A stretch of 64,000 nt of DNA from Lumbricus rubellus (Eukaryota > Annelida > Clitellata > Crassiclitellata > Lumbricidae), in NCBI GenBank assembly GCA_945859605.1, contig OX243822.1, positions 8,744,725-8,808,724 of the forward strand, in the 5' to 3' direction. The notes beneath the pieces were generated by a model. The model searched no databases. It saw only the letters and a list, made by a program, of their open reading frames with translations, and was not told the origin of the DNA. A program made the translations under genes and the position numbers. Positions 27,101 to 39,687 of the stretch are shown piece by piece (within the stretch, counting starts at the first letter, position 1; each line of letters begins with the position of its first letter).

Positions 27101-30100
27101 ACTAGGAAAAATTAATTGCTAGCACTTCATACCCTTGGCTGTCTATGCTAAACTAATATTACTACTCTTCTTTTTTAGACTATCTCTCACTGTGAATTTT
27201 ATCAGCGCTGTCCAGAGATCTCCTCCCTACCAAACTGCTGTCGGTCACAAATCACACGTTGTTTTGCAGTTGCTGTTGCATTGTTTTTAAAATTTAGGGT
27301 AGTACGGTGAACATGAACATCATGCAGCCACTGTATGACGCTCTGGACAAGTCCGTCCATGGTCACGTCTGTCTTGGTGCGGCTCTCTTCATTGGTAAGA
27401 CAATTTCTCTTTGTCTTAGCATCTCAAAGTGACATTTAAATGTATTTGCTGCATGGTTTTGTATGTGCCATGTTTCTTAACTATAATTATATGCCTAAGT
27501 CGTTTTTATGTGAGAGCTGAGGGCAGGCAATCTGCATATTTACAAGTTACATGAAGTTTCATGAAGTCACATAAAATGCCGTAAAGTTACATAATTTTAC
27601 ATAGAGGTTCCACCGAACTTATCGGTTTGTTTAATATCTAACTGGCTCTTTTATTGGTCAATTTATTGCGGTTGGATACCTTGAGCTACGTGAGGTATGG
27701 AAAGTACACCATTTTCTTGGTGTACTATTATATTTAATGTGTGCTTTATAATGTTTTATGATCAAAGTGTCAATTCAACGTTCACTCAAAAAAATTTCAT
27801 CTGCTAGGCTGCATCTGCTTTTGCCCTTTGTTAATTTCAGTGCTGAGAAGAATTTTTCATTAAAAAATATAGATGCTCAGAATTGGTGCAGCCATTTTCA
27901 GGGCATGAAATCTACGTAAAGGCTAAGAATGCTTAGAAATGTACAATTTTTAGACTGAATCAGAGGTACCTCTTGAAAGTTCCTTTCTTCTCGAGTTCAG
28001 TCAATTCCATAGGCTGTTCATGGGCAAGTTTAATAAATTTCTTTTTGTTGCATAAACTGAGAATCACCATAATAATTTATGTTGTGCGTTTTCTTGGCAG
28101 CTGGTGGTTTCTGCATCTTCTCTCTCATCTGTGCGTTTATCGTCGGCTTCTTCGACAAGCGAGCAGAACGCATTCTCAAGAAAGACCACAACGCGTCGGG
28201 TACGTCGTCAAAACTAGTTCTACGTATTCTTATTAAATTGGATAATTTTCTTATCTAATTAAAATATATTACTGATATTTTATCATATATTTTTTTATTA
28301 GATGTGTTATACTATAATTCAATTTGCTTATTGAATCCAAGTAATCAGCATGTGATAGTTTATGGCAGTTGAGTATGCTGTATAAGTACGGTATAATCTT
28401 TGGGTTGTACTGTTGCTAGTATGATTTTAAGAAGCAAAAGTCTCACCTGAAGTCAATAATCCGGCTTAAGTAGGGACCTAAATTTATACAAATATTATTA
28501 TGTTGACAATACTTGAGTACTAGCAGAAAACCTATAGTGGCATTAGCTTGGGAATCTAGGAAATAACTGAGTTGGGTTTGCCTTAAGTATGTCAGAGAAA
28601 TAAGACTTGTAAGTAAATCAAAAGAACAACTTTTAACTAGTTCAATGTTACGTAATTCCCATCACCTTAAATCAGAGAAATAAGACAAGAAAGTGAAAAG
28701 AACAACTTAATTAGTTCAGTATTACCTAATATTTTGTTGTGTGCGTATTGAGTTGAACTTTGCATTGTAATTTTTCAATTGTATTCTATTATTATTATTA
28801 AGTGTGTTACAATTCTAATCTTGAAAGTCAAAATCTAACCTGCTCCATATAAAAGATAGGTTTGTATGACGTGATTATGGTGGCATTTTGTTGTTGCTGT
28901 TGTTCGAATGTTTTGTGCAAAATAGAATTTGTTGATTAATTATTAATAATCTAGTCGATGGTGAAAATGTTTAGCGACTTCATAGTTTCTCTCGTTGTTT
29001 ATAAGACCTTTAGTTGATAGCCATGCCGGGGGTGCTCCTGTCAGTTAAAGGGCATGCTGCACAAGTACAGGTGTGGATGCATGCTGTCTTTTCTGATTTC
29101 ATACTCAATATGGTTTGTGTTTTTTTTTCTTCAGGCGAGGTCATTCAGTTTCGTGACATAAAGGATTTCAGCATCACTCTGTGGATTCTCGCGATCATCT
29201 GTGTTGCGTATTACGTTGCCATCTTCCCATTCATCAGCCTTGGCAAGTGAGTGTCACTCCGAGTGTCTGTCTTTGTGTATGTGTGTGTATGTGTGTGTTT
29301 CTGTTTGTTTTCTTATATGTTTGTGTGCATGAGTAATAATTATTTGTGACTGAGTGAACATAAAAATTTACTCTCAAGCATTAGGATATGCAATTGCTTT
29401 TTCACCTGGCGGCTGACAGAGCTTCAAATTTTGTTTTGTGTAAGTATGTATGCATGTATGTATTGATATGTGTATGTGTGTATGTATTTTGTATGTGCAT
29501 TTGTGAATGCATATTTGCATATGTACCTGGTTGTACCAGTATGTAGTGAGCTATTCAGTATTCATTTGATTAAATCATTTAATTTTATAATAGCTTTTAT
29601 GTTCATAACATCACTGTCATAGTTTCACATCTGATTGCAATGATTAGCAATAATTCCGATCTGTTTGTGTTTCCTTGAAACATATAAATCATAAATCGTG
29701 TTATTTTTGTAAGTTTTGGTTTGTCCGCTTTTGTAGGATGTTCTTCACGAATAGATTCGAGTTGGATGCGGCCACGGCTGGTGCAGTCAACAGGTTAAGA
29801 GACTTAATTTCTTCTTAATTATTCCTCTGTAGTCTGTACTGTAATGAAAGAAACGTCCCAACACATTGATTGTTTAGGGCACTTGCCTTATGTGATGCAG
29901 AATACATTGGGTTTGAGCCTACCTGGGGATCATCCTTGGAGCCTGCAGCTATTTTAGCAGGAGGAGGCATGAATGGAACTGTTCATAATTTCTGGATTTG
30001 AATTTTGAGACTCTGTTCCTCTGTCTGTCTGCTGTGTGCAGTTACTTATACCATTTCATTCTCCACTTTAGACTTGTCTTTTAAAAGTTGCTTATAGATC

Positions 30101-33100
30101 ACAGACTTCTACTAATCCGAAGGAAGGCCTAAAAATTGCGAATTGAACAGTAGCAAATAGCAACATGAGATTTAGGTTGACGCATTTTGACATTAAAAAC
30201 AATTTAAGCACGTCGAACCACAGTGACTTTGCAGATGCTACTCCTGTAACAAACTCATGCCCCTACTCTCTCCGGGCACAGCCAGTGGACGAAAGTCAAG
30301 TAATTGATATTAATGAATTTTTTGGGGCAGCTTGGTGTACATCATTTCCGCCGCCGCTTCCCCCGTCTTCGGCTTCTGCATCGACAAAACTGGGAAGAAC
30401 GTGATCTGGTTGTTGACCGGGGTTGTTATCACTATCGGATGTCACGCTCTCCTCGCCTTCAGCTTCGTCACACCTTGGGTTGCCATGGTAAGTTATGATG
30501 AATGACTACCAGTGTGTGAGTGGATGACTTAATGAATTCTGCACATGCATGCAACTTGTATATTTATACATGTTTGCATGCATACTTCTGTAATTCATCA
30601 ATGCATGCATACATAGAATGTCATACATGCATGCATGCATACTTGTATGCATATATAAATTCATGAACTAATACATGATCATATGTATGGATATTGGGTA
30701 CTTATAGACTTGCATGCACAAACATGCATATATCATGTGCATACGTGTGAACACATAACTGTATGCATGGATTCACATATACATATAATACGTTATACAT
30801 ACATGTGCGACATTGTGCTAGTGTACACCCACAGATTGTCATTAAATAGAAGCATTGATAAGCTAATGATAATAATAATGGTTTTCTTTGTTTAGATCAT
30901 AATGGGTTTTGCATATTCGATCTTGGCGAGTTCGTTATGGCCTCTCGTTGCCATGGTTGTACCCCAGCACCAGATCGGCACGGCATATGGCATGTGAGTA
31001 ACCAGTGTTTTGAAAATACAGTGTAGCATGAGTATATGAAATGTGGTGTTGTAAACTTCCATCTTTCAAAATGCTTTCAAAATGCATTTAACAGGTACAG
31101 CTATTTTCTATGCAATCATCTGACATGTGATCTATCTAATGTATATTTATTCATGTGTTCAAGATAACTGACTTTTTATCACTTGATGGGAGCACCTCTG
31201 AGTAGGTTGCTTGAATGGGTGAGCTATAAAAACATTTGAAATGAAAGAATGAATGAAGTATTCATACAGTATGACTTTGTTTTATCGAATCATGGTATTT
31301 TAAACATCTAGTTATCGCAAAAAAAGTCGTGGATATTTGTAGTCACATCTTTTGTAGCCTAATTATGAGGCGTGGTGGTGTAGTGGGTATGTTTGTTGCC
31401 TTGCAGCTGGAAGTTACAAGTTACAATTTGCTTTGCGTCTTTTCAAACTAGTTCATGGCATGTTTTTACGTTACCTTGTTTCAGAATGCAGTCGGTACAG
31501 AACCTCGGTCTGGCTGTCATCACAATTGTCGCTGGTAAATTAGTCGACGCCAAAGGTTACCTCGTTCTCGAAGTCTTCTTCCTTGCTTGCCTGTTTGGTA
31601 AGAACTGATTCATTCACTCATTGATTCATTCATTCACTCATTCATGTCTGTTCAATATCTTATGTTGTTATGTAAAAAACTATATTATTTGCGAGCCATT
31701 CATGTGATGATTTGTTTTGTTCTTTCATTAAGTCATTTTGTATTTGTTTCCTGCTTGTTTGTGTTTAAAAATATTTTTCTCCAATTAGTATTTTATAATT
31801 CATCTATTAGGCTACTAAACATATCATCCTGCCTGAATGACTTCTGCTAAAGATTGTGATTTTTGGAGGGATCTAAAGAGCAATTTCGATCGTTAAATAG
31901 AATAGTGTTTCTGACTATTTGGATTGATGAATGAAACTTAGCAAAATATTTATATAGCACATTTCAATAACCTCCCAGACATTCTGATTACTTGGCTAAT
32001 GGCTATATAGCAGATCTATATTAGAATGTATCGGGGTAGATTCTTCCTAGAGCATTGCACGAAAATGTCCAACGTGCTTTCAATAAATCCCAATGTTTCA
32101 TAGCTATAGATTTATATAGCGCCTGTCACAGAATGGGTGTTTGAAGGTGCTTTCAATAAATTCCGATGTGCTCTGAGTAAAGCACAATGCACTCTAAATG
32201 AAGCCTAATGCGTTCTTATAATATCCCAGTACATGCTCTCAGTAAAGCGCTTAAAATGTGATTGTTGATTGTTTTTCAGTTGCTTTGATTGCGACGGTTG
32301 CTCTGTATCTCGTTGACACCGCAAAAGGTATCAATCAATCGTTCAATCAGTCGTTCAATCAGTCGTTCAATCAATCGTTCAATCAATTGTTCAATCAATA
32401 TGACATAATTATAATTACAAAGTTTGACTCTTTTATATTTGGTGATGAACACGCTTTTGAAAATGTATTGAGGATTCAGTGCGAAACACGTTTAAAAAAT
32501 AATTTTTTTATGATTGTGGTTTGAATTTCCTAAAATCTTATTCCTAGGTTTTGTGGAAATTTTAAGCACTTTGCAGTTGATATTTCATATTTTCTGGAAA
32601 GTTGCTATGTGCAGAATAAATAAAACGCCACTTGTTATAGCGCTCCTTCAAGCTTTCTCCTCGTAGACACTATCGACTACAGTGCGGATACTGAATTGGA
32701 GTTTTACCAAGAAATGCATGAGCAATTGCGAGTGAAGGACTTGCTCAAGGTCCTTACTCGGTGGCTTGAGGTGGATTCGAATCCGCAACCTTCCGGTTCT
32801 AAAGCATCGAACATACCCCTACACCACAGCGTCCAGAAATGTGTTAAGCTGTTAATAATGAATGCGGTCATGTGGTGTTGACTTGCAGTTAGCAGTCAAA
32901 GAAATGGCTGCAGTTAGTGTAAATGATTTTCACGTGGACTTTCGGTTGTTTCGTGCAGGTGGAATGCTGAACATGTCTGCTGCACGTAGGAGAAAGCTGA
33001 ATGAAATCGAAGTGTCGAGGTGAGTTCTCGTGATTGAACAATCGATAATCAATCATGCAATCAATCGTTGAACAGATTCATTACGGAATACGGATGGATT

Positions 33101-34098
33101 GAATGAGCAATCAATATTGGAAGTGGTCAACGATTTCGTTCCATGTTGTCAATCACTTGTTCAATCAATCTGTCAATCAATTAAATCTGTTGTTTAGCAG
33201 TTTCATTTTACATTCATTCATTCATTTCAGTCATTTACATAGTGCCTCTTCAAGAGTATCTACTCAGAAGCGCTCCCGACCCATCCACGGCTAAAGAGAA
33301 CAGTCTTAAGAGCAGAGTAGAATGTATTTTCAAAGGTTCTAGATGTATTTTATAAACGGTCAACATCTGTACATCTGTTCATAGCTAGTTCTGTTTATCT
33401 GGGGCCCGGGTGCGCATTGGATAGCGCACTGGCATGGAGATCAGCGGAACGGAGTTCGATTCCCGAAGCCTTCGTAATATAGACATGCTTTGCAGTGGCT
33501 ATTAGTGCCACTGTGTTGCACGCTGTCTGTTCTGTTAGTACATAGTTAAGATTGATGTTAATTAGGATTGTTTCATGTAATCATACTGCGTTTGTCAGAA
33601 TGAATTCAGCAAAAAAAATATTATTATTATTTTGAATACATTCCGTTGTTTTTCAAACTGCTGAATGCTGTTGAATATGATGCTCATGTACCTCTGCTGA
33701 ACTTCAATCAATTGAACTCTAGAATTTTAAATCTAAAGCGTAAAATTTGAAGAATAAAATTACAAATGAAAGATTTACTACCTTCTGTCACGTTTATTTT
33801 TCATCGTTATTTTGTGTCGATAAAATCTTGTTTGTGGGGCGCGGTGGTGTAGTGGTGGCATCGTTGCCTTGAAGCCGGAAGGTTCTAGGTTCGAATCCAC
33901 CGCGTCGCCGCGTAGGGACCTTGAGCAAGTCCTTCACTCGCAATTGCTTGGGCTCTTCGACGTGAAACTCCGATGCAGTGTCCGCACTGTAGTCGGGAGC
34001 GCCTCTGAGCAGAGAGCTTGAAGGGGCACTATGGAAATGGATAAATAAATAAATAAAGTCAACTTTCTTCTTTTTCCAGGGAGGAACCGGTCGGCTAA
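24122..34098 (+). CDS. MFSD1: MFSD1, lysosomal major facilitator transporter
   Basis: A complete 14-exon gene. Exons: 24122-24293, 25004-25212, 25910-25977, 26719-26827, 27298-27394, 28101-28199, 29135-29246, 29737-29793, 30331-30487, 30896-30993, 31485-31597, 32280-32327, 32959-33019 and 34080-34098. They sum to 1,419 bp (472 residues; mammalian MFSD1 is about 465), with every phase consistent and GT-AG throughout. MFSD1 is a 12-helix MFS protein of the lysosomal membrane that exports dipeptides and needs the partner GLMP. Family stretches include GSYFCYDNPAALEHQIKRDM, SWPNVILCFFGGFLLDRVFG, GGESLCVAQNTYAVNWFQG, NLVFGLQLS and QNLGLAVITIVAGKLVDAKG. The acidic N-terminus carries EHRPLL (residues 6-11), an [DE]xxxL[LI] lysosomal sorting signal. 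The last exon codes only EEPVG after a split Arg. The start is the first ATG of the homologous frame. Confidence 0.96.
24366..24590. mobile_element. Small MITE-like element containing a minisatellite
   Basis: Short inverted ends GTAGTATCGGGGACC (left) and GCAGTATCGAGGACC (reverse complement of the right end) bracket about four tandem copies of a roughly 37-bp unit, CGACCCTCACGACGCTTAAC plus ATCCTAAC-like sequence, at about 24435-24575. The same CGACCCTCACGACGCCTAAC unit occurs inside the foldback element at 47841-48277. Intron 1 of MFSD1. Confidence 0.65.
26336..26440 (-). mobile_element. SINE 3' fragment, minus orientation
   Basis: CTTGTTACAGCGCCCCTTAA, AGAATCTACTCAGAAGCGCTC, then AGTTTCATGCCGAAGTGC: the 3' module of the SINE family only. 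Intron 3 of MFSD1. Confidence 0.75.
30530..30800. repeat. (ATGC)n-rich and ATAC-rich low-complexity intron
   Basis: Repeated GCATGCATAC and ATACATGCA motifs without a fixed unit. MFSD1 intron 9. Confidence 0.75.
31366..31415 (+). mobile_element. Truncated SINE head
   Basis: GAGGCGTGGTGGTGTAGTGG plus the following A-box region, cut off after about 50 bp, with no B box. MFSD1 intron 10. Confidence 0.6.
32626..32834 (-). mobile_element. tRNA-derived SINE copy, minus orientation
   Basis: The reverse complement shows the full family: CACCACAGCGTCC head side, GGATTCGAATCC B box, AGCAATTGCGAGTGAAGGAC and TTATAGCGCTCCTTCAAGC tail. MFSD1 intron 12. Confidence 0.82.
33401..33615 (+). mobile_element. 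Second tRNA-derived SINE family, copy 1
   Basis: The head GGGGCCCGGGTGCGCATTGG has an A-box-like GCGCATTGGATAGCGCACTGG region, and a B-box-like GAGTTCGATTCCC follows. The body contains AGACATGCTTTGCAGTGGC and TGTCTGTTCTGTTAGTA, and the 3' part TTAATTAGGATTGTTTCATG. A related copy is at 42614-42833. MFSD1 intron 13. Confidence 0.7.
33835..34056 (+). mobile_element. SINE copy adjacent to the last MFSD1 exon
   Basis: Well-preserved first-family SINE (GGGGCGCGGTGGTGTAGTGG head; GGTTCGAATCC B box; GGGGCACTATGG; (AAAT)n tail). The tail ends about 24 bp before the acceptor of the final exon at 34080, so it borders the polypyrimidine tract. Confidence 0.88.
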
Positions 34099-35745
34099 AC
34101 TCCTGGAATGAACTTTTCCGCTCGATCTTCCTATCTTCTTCTGTTCCATTTATAGTCAAAGTGAACGAGAGTGAACGTTGGTGATAACTCTGCGGCGGTT
34201 TATCCTCTTTTCCAAATCGCTGTTTTCTGGAGAGTGTGATATCTTTCTTGTCCTTACGGTGCTGTGAATGAAACGGCAGCAGAAACGAAAATGTTCTTGC
34301 TGGGAATTTTATCTGTTGGAGTGTAATTGAGAAATATTGCCGACGCTGCTGTTTAGCTATGAGAAGGTTTTTCGCGGCAACTTTGGACAGATGTAAAATG
34401 TTGTGTTGCCAAATTTAACTGCATAGATTTTTTTAAAACTCCAGCATGTAACTTTATTCATGTTTTTACATTTTTTAAATAAGGGATTGATTGATGGATG
34501 GGTGGTTGGATATTGATTATCAATTTAATTTTGGTAATGAAGGTTTTGATCAATGGGCAGGTGGTGAGTGGGTGGATTGATTGATGGGTGGTTGTTGATT
34601 TCTTTTATTGATGGGGAGGTGTATCAGTGGATGGGTGATGAGCTCAATAGGTGTGTTGTTTGATAAATGGGTGAAATCAATGATGAATAAATGGATCAAT
34701 AAATTGTTGGACGGGTTGAAGAAAGTTAAGAAAATTTGTTAGCATCCACATAATTGATTCAAGGTTGTTGAGTTTGCTGTAAGTCTTGGAATTTATCTTA
34801 CTTTGGTATACATTTAGTTTATAACTTGCTTCAAAGTGTACAATATATACATGTAATTATTGGTAAATTCGCAATTCCGAAGTTGCTGATATTTTCTACT
34901 TTAAGTACTGTTATATTTTACTGTTTATTGTGTAAATCATTTCTTTCTGTTGTCATATTTTAATTTCAGATTTTGTTGTACAGTTTATAATCCTGTTTTT
35001 AAAATCTGAACAGTTTTTTTTGCTAATTGAACACGATGCAAGGTATTTTTTAATTTTTCCTGTCCATCTGTTTTATGTCTGTTGACAATTCTTTTGTTGA
35101 CAATTCTTTTGCTAACATAAAAAATTGCCATAGTTACTATTATGCACAAAGAAAATGTAAAATATACGATTGCATTTGAACGTGAAGGATGCAAGTAGCA
35201 AATGATGAGCTGTAAATATTTCAGGGGTTGTTCCTTATGTGTTTGAACTACTTGTGGTGTTGTGATTTAGTTATTTTTATCGACCAATCAGGATTCTTTG
35301 TCATGACCTTTCGTCAACCACTTTATGTAGAGCCTGAAAGTATTTGTCACGCATGTTGCCAATCACTTTATATTTGTGTCACGCATTCAACACAATCATC
35401 AACTTAATTCTTGGCTACGCATGTATCAAGATAATGTAGCAGTATGGTACTTATTATAATGCTTCACATGTTGTACTTGTCAGCCAATAGCATGACTCCA
35501 CATATTGATCTGTTTTCGTTGTCAACCATTCGCATAGCTGCTTGTCGTAAATGTTGCACTTGTCAGCGAATCACGTCACTCCAACGTCATATTAGATGAA
35601 CTGATCAACCAATCACGAAACTGCTTGTCTTTAGCAGTTTCTTTTATGAAGCAATCATAATCTTCTACAAGGCTTGGTATTATTTGACTGTCTCCACGAT
35701 TTTGAGTTTGAATGATGTGTTGCAAACTAGAAAATGATGCATGCA
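34099..35745 (+). other. MFSD1 3' flank, probable 3' UTR and spacer
   Basis: No coding exon seen. GGTGGATTGATTG/GATGGGTGG-like degenerate repeats lie at 34485-34700, followed by AT-rich DNA. The true 3' end of MFSD1 cannot be placed, as several AATAAA-type motifs are present. Confidence 0.5.
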
Positions 35746-36032
35746 GTTAGGAAACTAAGACTATGAACTTTTTTTAAATTTATAAAGTATGCTAGAAGCA
35801 GTTAAATGAGTAGTTAGTACTGCAGCTATGCCCTCTGAAGTTAGGAAACTAAGACTATGAACTTTTTATTTATTTATAAAGTATGCTAGAAACAGTTAAA
35901 TGAGTAGTTAGTACTGCAGCTATGCCCTCTGAAGTTATGAAACTAAGACTATAAACTTTTTTCGATTTATAAAGTATGCTAGAAAGCCTAGAAACAGTTA
36001 AATGAAGTAGTTAGTATTACAGCTGTGCCCTC
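35746..36032. repeat. Three tandem copies of a 94-bp unit
   Basis: GTTAGGAAACTAAGACTATG begins units at about 35746 and 35840, and a variant (GTTATGAAACT) begins one at 35934. Each contains AAAGTATGCTAGAA, GTTAAATGA and GCCCTCTGA. Period 94 bp, with few differences between copies 1 and 2. Confidence 0.9.
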
Positions 36033-36390
36033 TGAGCCGAGAATTCTGTGCACAGGTTTCTGACCTTAGTGCAGGGGAAAGATTTTTGGATGATTGTCAA
36101 ACAATTGCATATTGTTCGACCAGTTTGTGCTTTTGCAGAATCACTGAACTTATATGGAACATTGGTCTCTGTAGATTATAATATTAGGTGCAACTGCAAT
36201 AAATTGTGGCTTTTATGGATTTTAGATTGATGTATCAGGTGTTTGTGAGCGTTAGGAAGTAGTGATTAGTTAGTTATTTTCTATACCATGTTATGCAGCC
36301 ATTCTCTAACATTGTTCAGCCAATCACTCATGAAAGACATTCCAGCCATTCTTTCCCAATTGCAGTGGTGATGTTTGTTTGTATGCATGC

Positions 36391-36597
36391 ACTTGTTATA
36401 GCGCCCCTTGAAGCTCACTACTCAGAGGCACTCCCGAATGCAGCGCAGACACTGCATCGGAATTTCATGCCGAAGCGCTGAGCAATTGCAAGTTAATGGC
36501 TTGCTCAAGGTCCCTGCGCATGCGACTTGAGGTGGATTCGAACCTGCAACCTCTGGCTGCAAGGCAACGAACATACACACTACACCACTGTGCCCCA
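36391..36597 (-). mobile_element. tRNA-derived SINE copy, minus orientation
   Basis: CTTGTTATAGCGCCCCTTGA, GCACTCCCGAATGCAGCGC, then GATTCGAACCTGCAACC (B box, reverse) and CACACTACACCACTGTGCCC (head, reverse). Confidence 0.85.
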
Positions 36598-36761
36598 CGT
36601 GTATTATTGCCTCCAAACGATTTCTTGCATGTTCTCTTACCTGATGATTTCAGTTGCAAAAGTGTTTCTCTTGTTGGACAAATTTTGTAGCTGCATTGTT
36701 CGCTAAAAGCGAATAACAATTGGTTTTTATTGATTGAATATTCATTTTATTGCCTTATTAA

Positions 36762-36836
36762 CTCTTTCCCGCCGGATGGGGTCACCCGTGACCCCATTAA
36801 CAGCATAGGTATCAAAACAATTCCGGCTGGAATGAG
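36762..36836. mobile_element. Miniature piggyBac-like element (75 bp, TTAA flanks)
   Basis: TTAA at 36758-36761 and 36837-36840 flanks ends CTCTTTCCCGCCGG and (reverse complement of the right end) CTCATTCCAGCCGG. A second internal palindrome GGGGTCACCCGTGACCCC sits in the left half. TTAA target duplications are the signature of piggyBac. Confidence 0.65.
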
Positions 36837-36840
36837 TTAA

Positions 36841-38565
36841 GTGATTCTCGGTAGTGCCCTTGATGGGTGAGGGGGCTATCTAAATTTTGAATCATTTAAT
36901 TGGTTAATTAATGATTTGGGATATCTTGCTGCCAGAATTTGCTGCATTTCACAGATGTAAACAGTTTTCCTGAGCTATTATAATGCTGTTGAATAGTAGG
37001 AGTATTCATTGGCAGTATTCACTATTAAATGCATAAATATTAATTATGGTGGTCTTACGAATATTCATGAATTAGTATGAGTTTAATGAGATTAGTTTGC
37101 ATGAAGCCGTATGCTGTGTACAACACGTAAAGCTGTTGTTACTAGTCGTTACAAAGATGTTGTTTTCATGAAGTGCACCGTTATTTGTGTATGTGAATCA
37201 TGAATATTCATTTGCTGTTGTGCATGAATATTCAATGGCTTAATTCTAAATATGTATGAACCGTGTTGCTTTCGCCATTCACATAGGGTGTGATATAATA
37301 ATAATGTTGCATGCGTTGTGCGTAGAAGGTTAATAAAGCCATTTAACTAATTGGATATTCATTATGAACTGATGAATATTTATTAGGATGGCCTTATCTG
37401 CTGAGGGTTATGACTTGCGTGAGATTATTATATGAATGCTGTAAAAATGTGCTATCCATGTGATACTTTTTTGACAGAACTTTGATGAGTTCATTGAATG
37501 GTTGGTCTTGATGATTTTATTCGAATATTTCTGGTGCATTGATTGTGTTTGGCTGCGTCAAAGAATGGAAAATACAATTGTGTTCTAAAAATATTTCCTT
37601 CCTTGTTCACTGTATTCTTTGTTACATGTAGGTCCCACATACATAGGCGTACGAGGTGGGGTCCAGGGAAGCAAATGCCCCCAACTTTCGGGCAAGTCTG
37701 GTTTTTCGGGCAAACACAGCCCCGGATGACTAAAAAGAGTCGTCAACTTTTTTACCTTGGAAAAAATTTCCCACCGCAAGATTGCAATGTCTGCTCTCAA
37801 TTCCGGAGCGCCTCTGAGTAGAGAGCTTGAAGGGGCGCTATAACAAGTGCACATATAAACAGATAAGCATTGCAATCCCAGTGCGAGCAACCCCTGAGAG
37901 AAAAGGCAGGATATGATGCAGTCGAGAGAAAGATAAGAATAGGTGATCGAAGAAGGGCAAAACACAATGTTACATTTTTGCAAGAGCTTGAAAAAAATGC
38001 AAAACGAGGATAGTTTTAAGAAGGTGAGTTTCTTTCATGGAGGCGTCTAAAATGTAAGCTTCTACGTTTCACTTTGTGTTTCATTAGTATTATCAGAATA
38101 GTGCTCCAGGTGGAGAAATTTGTTAGAAACCAAAAGTAGTAGCCTAGTTGAAAAAAATAGGCAGAAAATTTGCCATAATCATAACCATAGATATCTAGTG
38201 TTTTAAGACAATGATAACCGTAATAGTATGTATCTGAGTACCAGGTATATCATTTAGAGGACCGTCATAACCATAGTCTTATCTATTTTCTCTCTCTTTT
38301 CTTTGAAGACAATCGTGACCATAATTATGACATTTAACATCACCTCGGCTAGTTAGCGCAGAGAGCGCCTCTGAGTAGATTTCTTGAAGAGGCGCTATAT
38401 AAATACTATAAATAAATATCAAGCCCATTTCTATACTGTTATGTTAGAAGACAATCGGAACCATATACGTATTTTAGGCCTGCTCTTCTGTTACAGTGAC
38501 CATAAGTTCCATAACTAACGTAGCCGTATCCTTGCCATAATCATAACCATGGATACCCCCCAGAT
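36841..38565. other. Intergenic spacer between MFSD1 and RAD1
   Basis: No coding exon recognised. A SINE 3' tail lies at about 37798-37860 (GGAGCGCCTCTGAGTAGAG, GGGGCGCTATAACAAGTGC), and another GCGCCTCTGAGTAGA/GGCGCTATATAAATA fragment at 38363-38415. Confidence 0.6.
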
Positions 38566-39516
38566 CAGGGATGGGCAGTAATTTAATTGAGTAATTGAAA
38601 TTACGTAATTTAAATTACAATTGTAATTGGTAATTTGTAATTTGCTGCTCCATATCAAAGTAATTTGTAATTCAATTACATTTCTTCCTGTAATTTGTAA
38701 TTTCAATTACATTCTGCAAAATCAAATTACTTTTGGTCGCTACTTGTGGCATTTTCAGATGTCGTTACTAGCAATTCATGTGATTTTTTCTTTTAGTTTG
38801 GTGAACTTTGGTCTGCAAACTATATGCAGGTAGCCACGTAGCATAAAATATGGACGAGTCACAGTTGCAAGGATCATACATATGATTTACCAAAGAATCT
38901 TAACAAATATAATGAGCATCTAGTGGTCATAAAGGAGAGGAAGATGAAGAATTTCATGGTTTAGTGTGCAGCGTGCAGTGACCACAAAGTCAAACACAAA
39001 ACAAAAAGATTTAGAAATCTTGCAGCATATAGAAGACAACAGAAATGGAACTAGCAATGCCTCATAGCTATCCAACTGCTAAAAAATTGTTTATTCAATT
39101 TAACACTGCCCTGACTTGGTCTGCACCAGTAGAGACTAGAGAGGCTCTTTAGTTTGACAGGCATGCATGGTTGTAACTTGTAAGGTCCAATTAACAGACA
39201 ACTGCTATCAAATAACTTGTTTGAACAGCTACTGTTTCTTAAAGAAAGCTAAATAGACAATTTCTTATGCAATAAATAATAATACACATAGAACAAAGGG
39301 GAAAAGGCATGCACTTCCTGCCTAAGGTTTATTTATTCCAATGATTTAAGCCCAAAGTAATTTGTAGTTGATGTAATTGAAATTACGTAATTTGTAATTT
39401 TGTAATTTGAGGCTCTGAGTCAAAGTAATTTGTAATTTGTAATTCAATTACATTTTCTCATGTAATTGGTAATTTGTAATTCAATTACATGTTGCCCTGT
39501 AATTTGCCCATCCCTG
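38566..39516. mobile_element. Non-autonomous hAT element, 951 bp, perfect 8-bp TSD
   Basis: It begins CAGGGATGGGCAGTAATTT, and the reverse complement of the right end is CAGGGATGGGCAAATTAC. The flanks are identical: CCCCAGAT at 38558-38565 and 39517-39524. Both ends are packed with AATTAC/GTAATT words over about 150 bp, a subterminal repeat pattern. There is no transposase frame. CAGGG(A/G)TGGGCA ends and 8-bp duplications are typical of hAT. Confidence 0.9.
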
Positions 39517-39687
39517 CCCCAGATTTCCATAGCAGAATGGGCGATGGGCGACACTTGATTGATCTTACTTGCTTGAGAAAGTGTAGATTCCGTAATGATA
39601 TTAAGATTATGATCTATGTAGATAGATGCGGGAATTTGAAAACAAGTTTTATTTTAATGTGCACCAGAAACAAACACAAATATAATA

